Shown here: positions 61,801-64,000 of the stretch, one piece after another
Layout of the letters: every line of letters begins with the position of its first letter
Position numbering within the stretch: position 1 is the stretch's first letter
Assembly: GCF_000203795.2 (NCBI RefSeq)
Contig: NW_006281101.1
Coordinates: forward strand, 893,279 to 957,278
Origin: Batrachochytrium dendrobatidis JAM81
Taxonomy: Eukaryota > Chytridiomycota > Chytridiomycetes > Rhizophydiales
Reading direction: 5' to 3'
DNA: 64,000 nt
Notes under the pieces: generated by a model
What the model was told of the DNA's origin: nothing
What the model saw: the letters and a program-made list of their open reading frames with translations, nothing else
Databases searched by the model: none
Made by a program: the position numbers and the translations under genes

Positions 61801-63545
61801 AACTGGATGTATCTTTGAGTGAGCTTGGGGGTGTATTTTCCATGAACAAATCTAATATTGAAGATATTCAACGTGCCATCAAACTGTTTAATGCCGAGTT
61901 AGAGTCGCTTGCAGTTATGTAAGTAGGCTTGTCACTATATTAAGCTGGATTAATTGTAAATGAAATAAAGTATTAACCGATTTGTATACAGATTTGGTCG
62001 CAGCGTACAGGCCTATGCCACAGTGGAAAGTAAGATTGATTTGCCTTTTGGATAAAATGTAAACTTTTTTAGAATGTACTAATGCTGCGGTTCCATTTTT
62101 ATCACGCCAACAAACCCATATAGTGATGTTAAATTCTGGAGTGAGTCCGTCCAGGATTGTGTTGGTTGACCCAACGATTCCATCCAAAGCCACATGCTTC
62201 AACAATCCTGCTGTTGAAAAGCGTGTATTTGATCACTTGGAAAAGATTGGCGTAAAGCATTACCAAGGATATCGTATCTACAAATGGGGAGTGAATGAAA
62301 CCACTGCGCCTAGATCTATTTCTGGGATTGTGCTTTTAAATCGCCAAACCAATGACCCAATTCGTCTTCCCATGGTGGATTTTCTACTGTATGCAGACGA
62401 ACGCAGTGTTGATAATGCCACGTTTAAACTTATCAACGAAAGCAGCCTGGTCTTTGATGGACGACTTGTGATTGATCAACATTTTTTAACAAATGATCCT
62501 TTTATTTTTGGTGCTGGAAGTGTTACCAAATATGCCAGTCGATACAACACACACTGGTCGCATATTCATTACGATTCAAAAGAGATTGGTACAAAGCTTG
62601 CCAACATCGTTTTGCAGATTTTTGATCCGACAATACAACCCCAAGAGTTGGTGGATTATGAGAATTTGCCCGAGTTTAAGGATGCCAAGAAATGTGAAGC
62701 AATGTTGCCCGGATCAAACTACTACATCACATTTGATCGACCGCATTTGCCTGGGCAGCTTGAGTTGGAGCGCAATAATCCTGCTAGCTACGTAAGTTTG
62801 AATTTAGTGGAATCATTTAGTTTGAGAGCTTATTTGACTGTTTTGAATTTAAATATGTTGGCCGACTTGGATATATATTTGATGTTTGTAGGGACGAGAT
62901 TTGGTGATTGATACAGACAAGTTGGGATACTTTAGCATTCATATGGACACACAGGGATATATCACCTCCATCACATACATTGGCACCCATTCAATTCCCA
63001 TTGAAAACATTTTGTGTTTATATGGCCTCCATGAAAAATACTTGAATCGACTTGTTGCACGATTTGATGAAGGCATTATTACAGATTTTGTAAAGTAAGG
63101 CGGGCATTTCCATAACCGAAAAAGTTGATTTGGATTGAATGTTGACAAGTGTCGTATGTATTTTGAATGTTTTAGGTTTTTGAATGAACCATGGGCACTT
63201 CCATTGTACCACGATCGATTCCCGCAGTTTGTACGGTCTTCACGCGAGGAAGGAATGGCAGAACAATCCGACGAAATGAAGGCGATTATTGCACAGTTGG
63301 AGCATCACGTACAAGTTTTCAAACAGGTAACTACAATGTATCATTTTGCAGAGGGTTGGCTGATGGATGGATACCAAGACTCGATGATCGCGACTAATGC
63401 TTTACAATATAAACCATCTCAGTGCGATGAGCAAGAACGAGCTGTGCTATACAAACTGTTTGATCAATCTCCGGATAGAAAAAAATGGGATGCCAAAGTA
63501 TTCGAGTTTATGTTTGATACTGGAGTATTTCATTCGTATCCATAA
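58871..63545 (+). CDS. CFAP61: CFAP61, axonemal calmodulin/spoke-associated protein
   Basis: A large multi-exon gene, METTTPASISTLHESSPPFLLYRRSEASD... to ...FMFDTGVFHSYP. The N-terminal half has GNAT-like repeats (for example FRVRKARVEDCDDLIPMLRKQN, TLVAEADGQIIGFMSINRD, SYELEVFD; and later TLVVYVVEILSQIVGVVVLK). The C-terminal half resembles a pyridine-nucleotide oxidoreductase fold (INSRIVVIGESNVGIAFLEKL, YDYLVLCPGLQF, VMLNSGVSPSRIVLVDP, DPFIFGAGSVTKYASRY). This combination is diagnostic for CFAP61, which sits at the base of radial spoke 3 with the calmodulin- and spoke-associated complex. In the first half many introns interrupt the frame; some boundaries are approximate. Together with IFT80 it shows a motile flagellum. 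Confidence 0.92.
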
Positions 63546-63626
63546 GTAGATAAATAAAGTTTTTTAGTAAAACATGACAGCTGAACAATTGGCGTCAAGT
63601 CGGGAATTATTTTTTTATTCGACAGA

Positions 63627-64000
63627 ATGAATCGAGCAACAAGGAGTGTTTTGCATGGACTCACTGCTCCTCATCGTCACTCTAGTCCAAGAACACCCCA
63701 TATTTTTACTAAAAGAAACTATCTATTGTCCGGTGACGACAGTCTGAACCAATCCACAACTACTATAAATGCTCGTACTGAACCTACTATTACTAGCGAG
63801 CATCCAAACAGTAATGCATTTAAAATATGGCCTACTATTACAAGTCAGCCTCCTAGAGAAATCATTAAGCCAGAAAAACGATCTCGTATCTACATTGACA
63901 CTGAGAATACCTCGGTTGCTCTGCGAGAAGCATTGTTGTCAAGTGAGCTCAAAAAGGCTTGGACTGCTTACCGTTTACTGCCTGCTTCAGAGTGCTTGCT
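63627..64000 (+). CDS. Partial N-terminus of a probable mitochondrial protein (PPR-like?)
   Basis: ATG 63627 opens a frame that is still open at the window end: MNRATRSVLHGLTAPHRHSS... then a Ser/Thr-rich stretch and ALREALLSSELKKAWTAYRLLPASECLL. The Arg/Ser/His-rich start without acidic residues looks like a mitochondrial presequence. The ELKKAWTAYRLL segment resembles the start of a helical (PPR/TPR-like) repeat. Not enough is visible to name a family. Confidence 0.5.
   Translation, partial: MNRATRSVLHGLTAPHRHSSPRTPHIFTKRNYLLSGDDSLNQSTTTINARTEPTITSEHPNSNAFKIWPTITSQPPREIIKPEKRSRIYIDTENTSVALREALLSSELKKAWTAYRLLPASECL

Overview
The window looks like nuclear DNA of a zoosporic (flagellated) early-diverging fungus, most likely a chytrid. 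It encodes fungal translation elongation factor eEF3 with its chromodomain insertion, a fungal-type mucin-like surface protein and a CDF vacuolar zinc transporter. It also encodes flagellar genes lost from most fungi: IFT80, a CFAP99-like protein and CFAP61. Genes are AT-rich, closely packed and split by many short GT-AG introns, mostly about 55-120 bp. The species cannot be named from the sequence alone; a Rhizophydiales/Batrachochytrium-like genome would fit but is inference.

Layout. 1-139 is the last exon of an unknown membrane protein. 604-3889 is a MARK/PAR-1-type kinase with a transposon-like element in intron 1. 4560-6161 is a disordered Ser-rich protein. 6237-7536 (minus) is an OSTF1-like SH3-ankyrin adaptor. 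7968-8213 is a small membrane protein. 8423-12140 is a BK/Slo-like K+ channel. 12852-14122 is a Siw14-like phosphatase. 14435-18030 is IFT80, followed by a CFAP99-like gene (18269-21698). 21874-22260 (DUF167), 22526-22976 (coiled coil) and 23198-25729 (DGAT1) are on the minus strand. About 2.4 kb with no convincing gene follows, then a mucin-like receptor (about 28228-29920). 30087-31682 is a large palindrome carrying two divergent tRNA-Ser(AGA) genes and LTR-like DNA.

31753-35313 (minus) is eEF3. 35688-40133 holds three tandem mpaB-type (PF09995) oxygenase-like genes, and the second and third are enclosed by 280-bp inverted repeats. 40524-42545 is an RMD1/DUF155 gene. Small genes of unknown function follow. 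45357-47453 is a ZRC1-like zinc transporter. 47718-52242 (minus) is AP-3 delta. 52780-54881 is an ERGIC-53/Emp47-like cargo lectin. 55086-55939 is SSU72. 56136-57970 (minus) is a FunK1-like pseudokinase. 58514-58789 (minus) is a small Alba-like ORF. 58871-63545 is CFAP61. A partial, possibly mitochondrial gene starts at 63627.

The strongest thread outside the genes is one dispersed family of short non-autonomous elements (MITE-like), with at least 12 full or fragmentary copies. Their ends carry the core TATTCACGTAAAATG. They lie inside introns (MARK kinase, eEF3), inside the tRNA palindrome, and repeatedly just upstream of start codons (4560, 37241, 40524). The genes form no single pathway, but IFT80/CFAP99/CFAP61 serve the zoospore flagellum, and AP-3 delta, the cargo lectin, DGAT1 and the zinc transporter serve endomembrane trafficking, lipid storage and metal storage.
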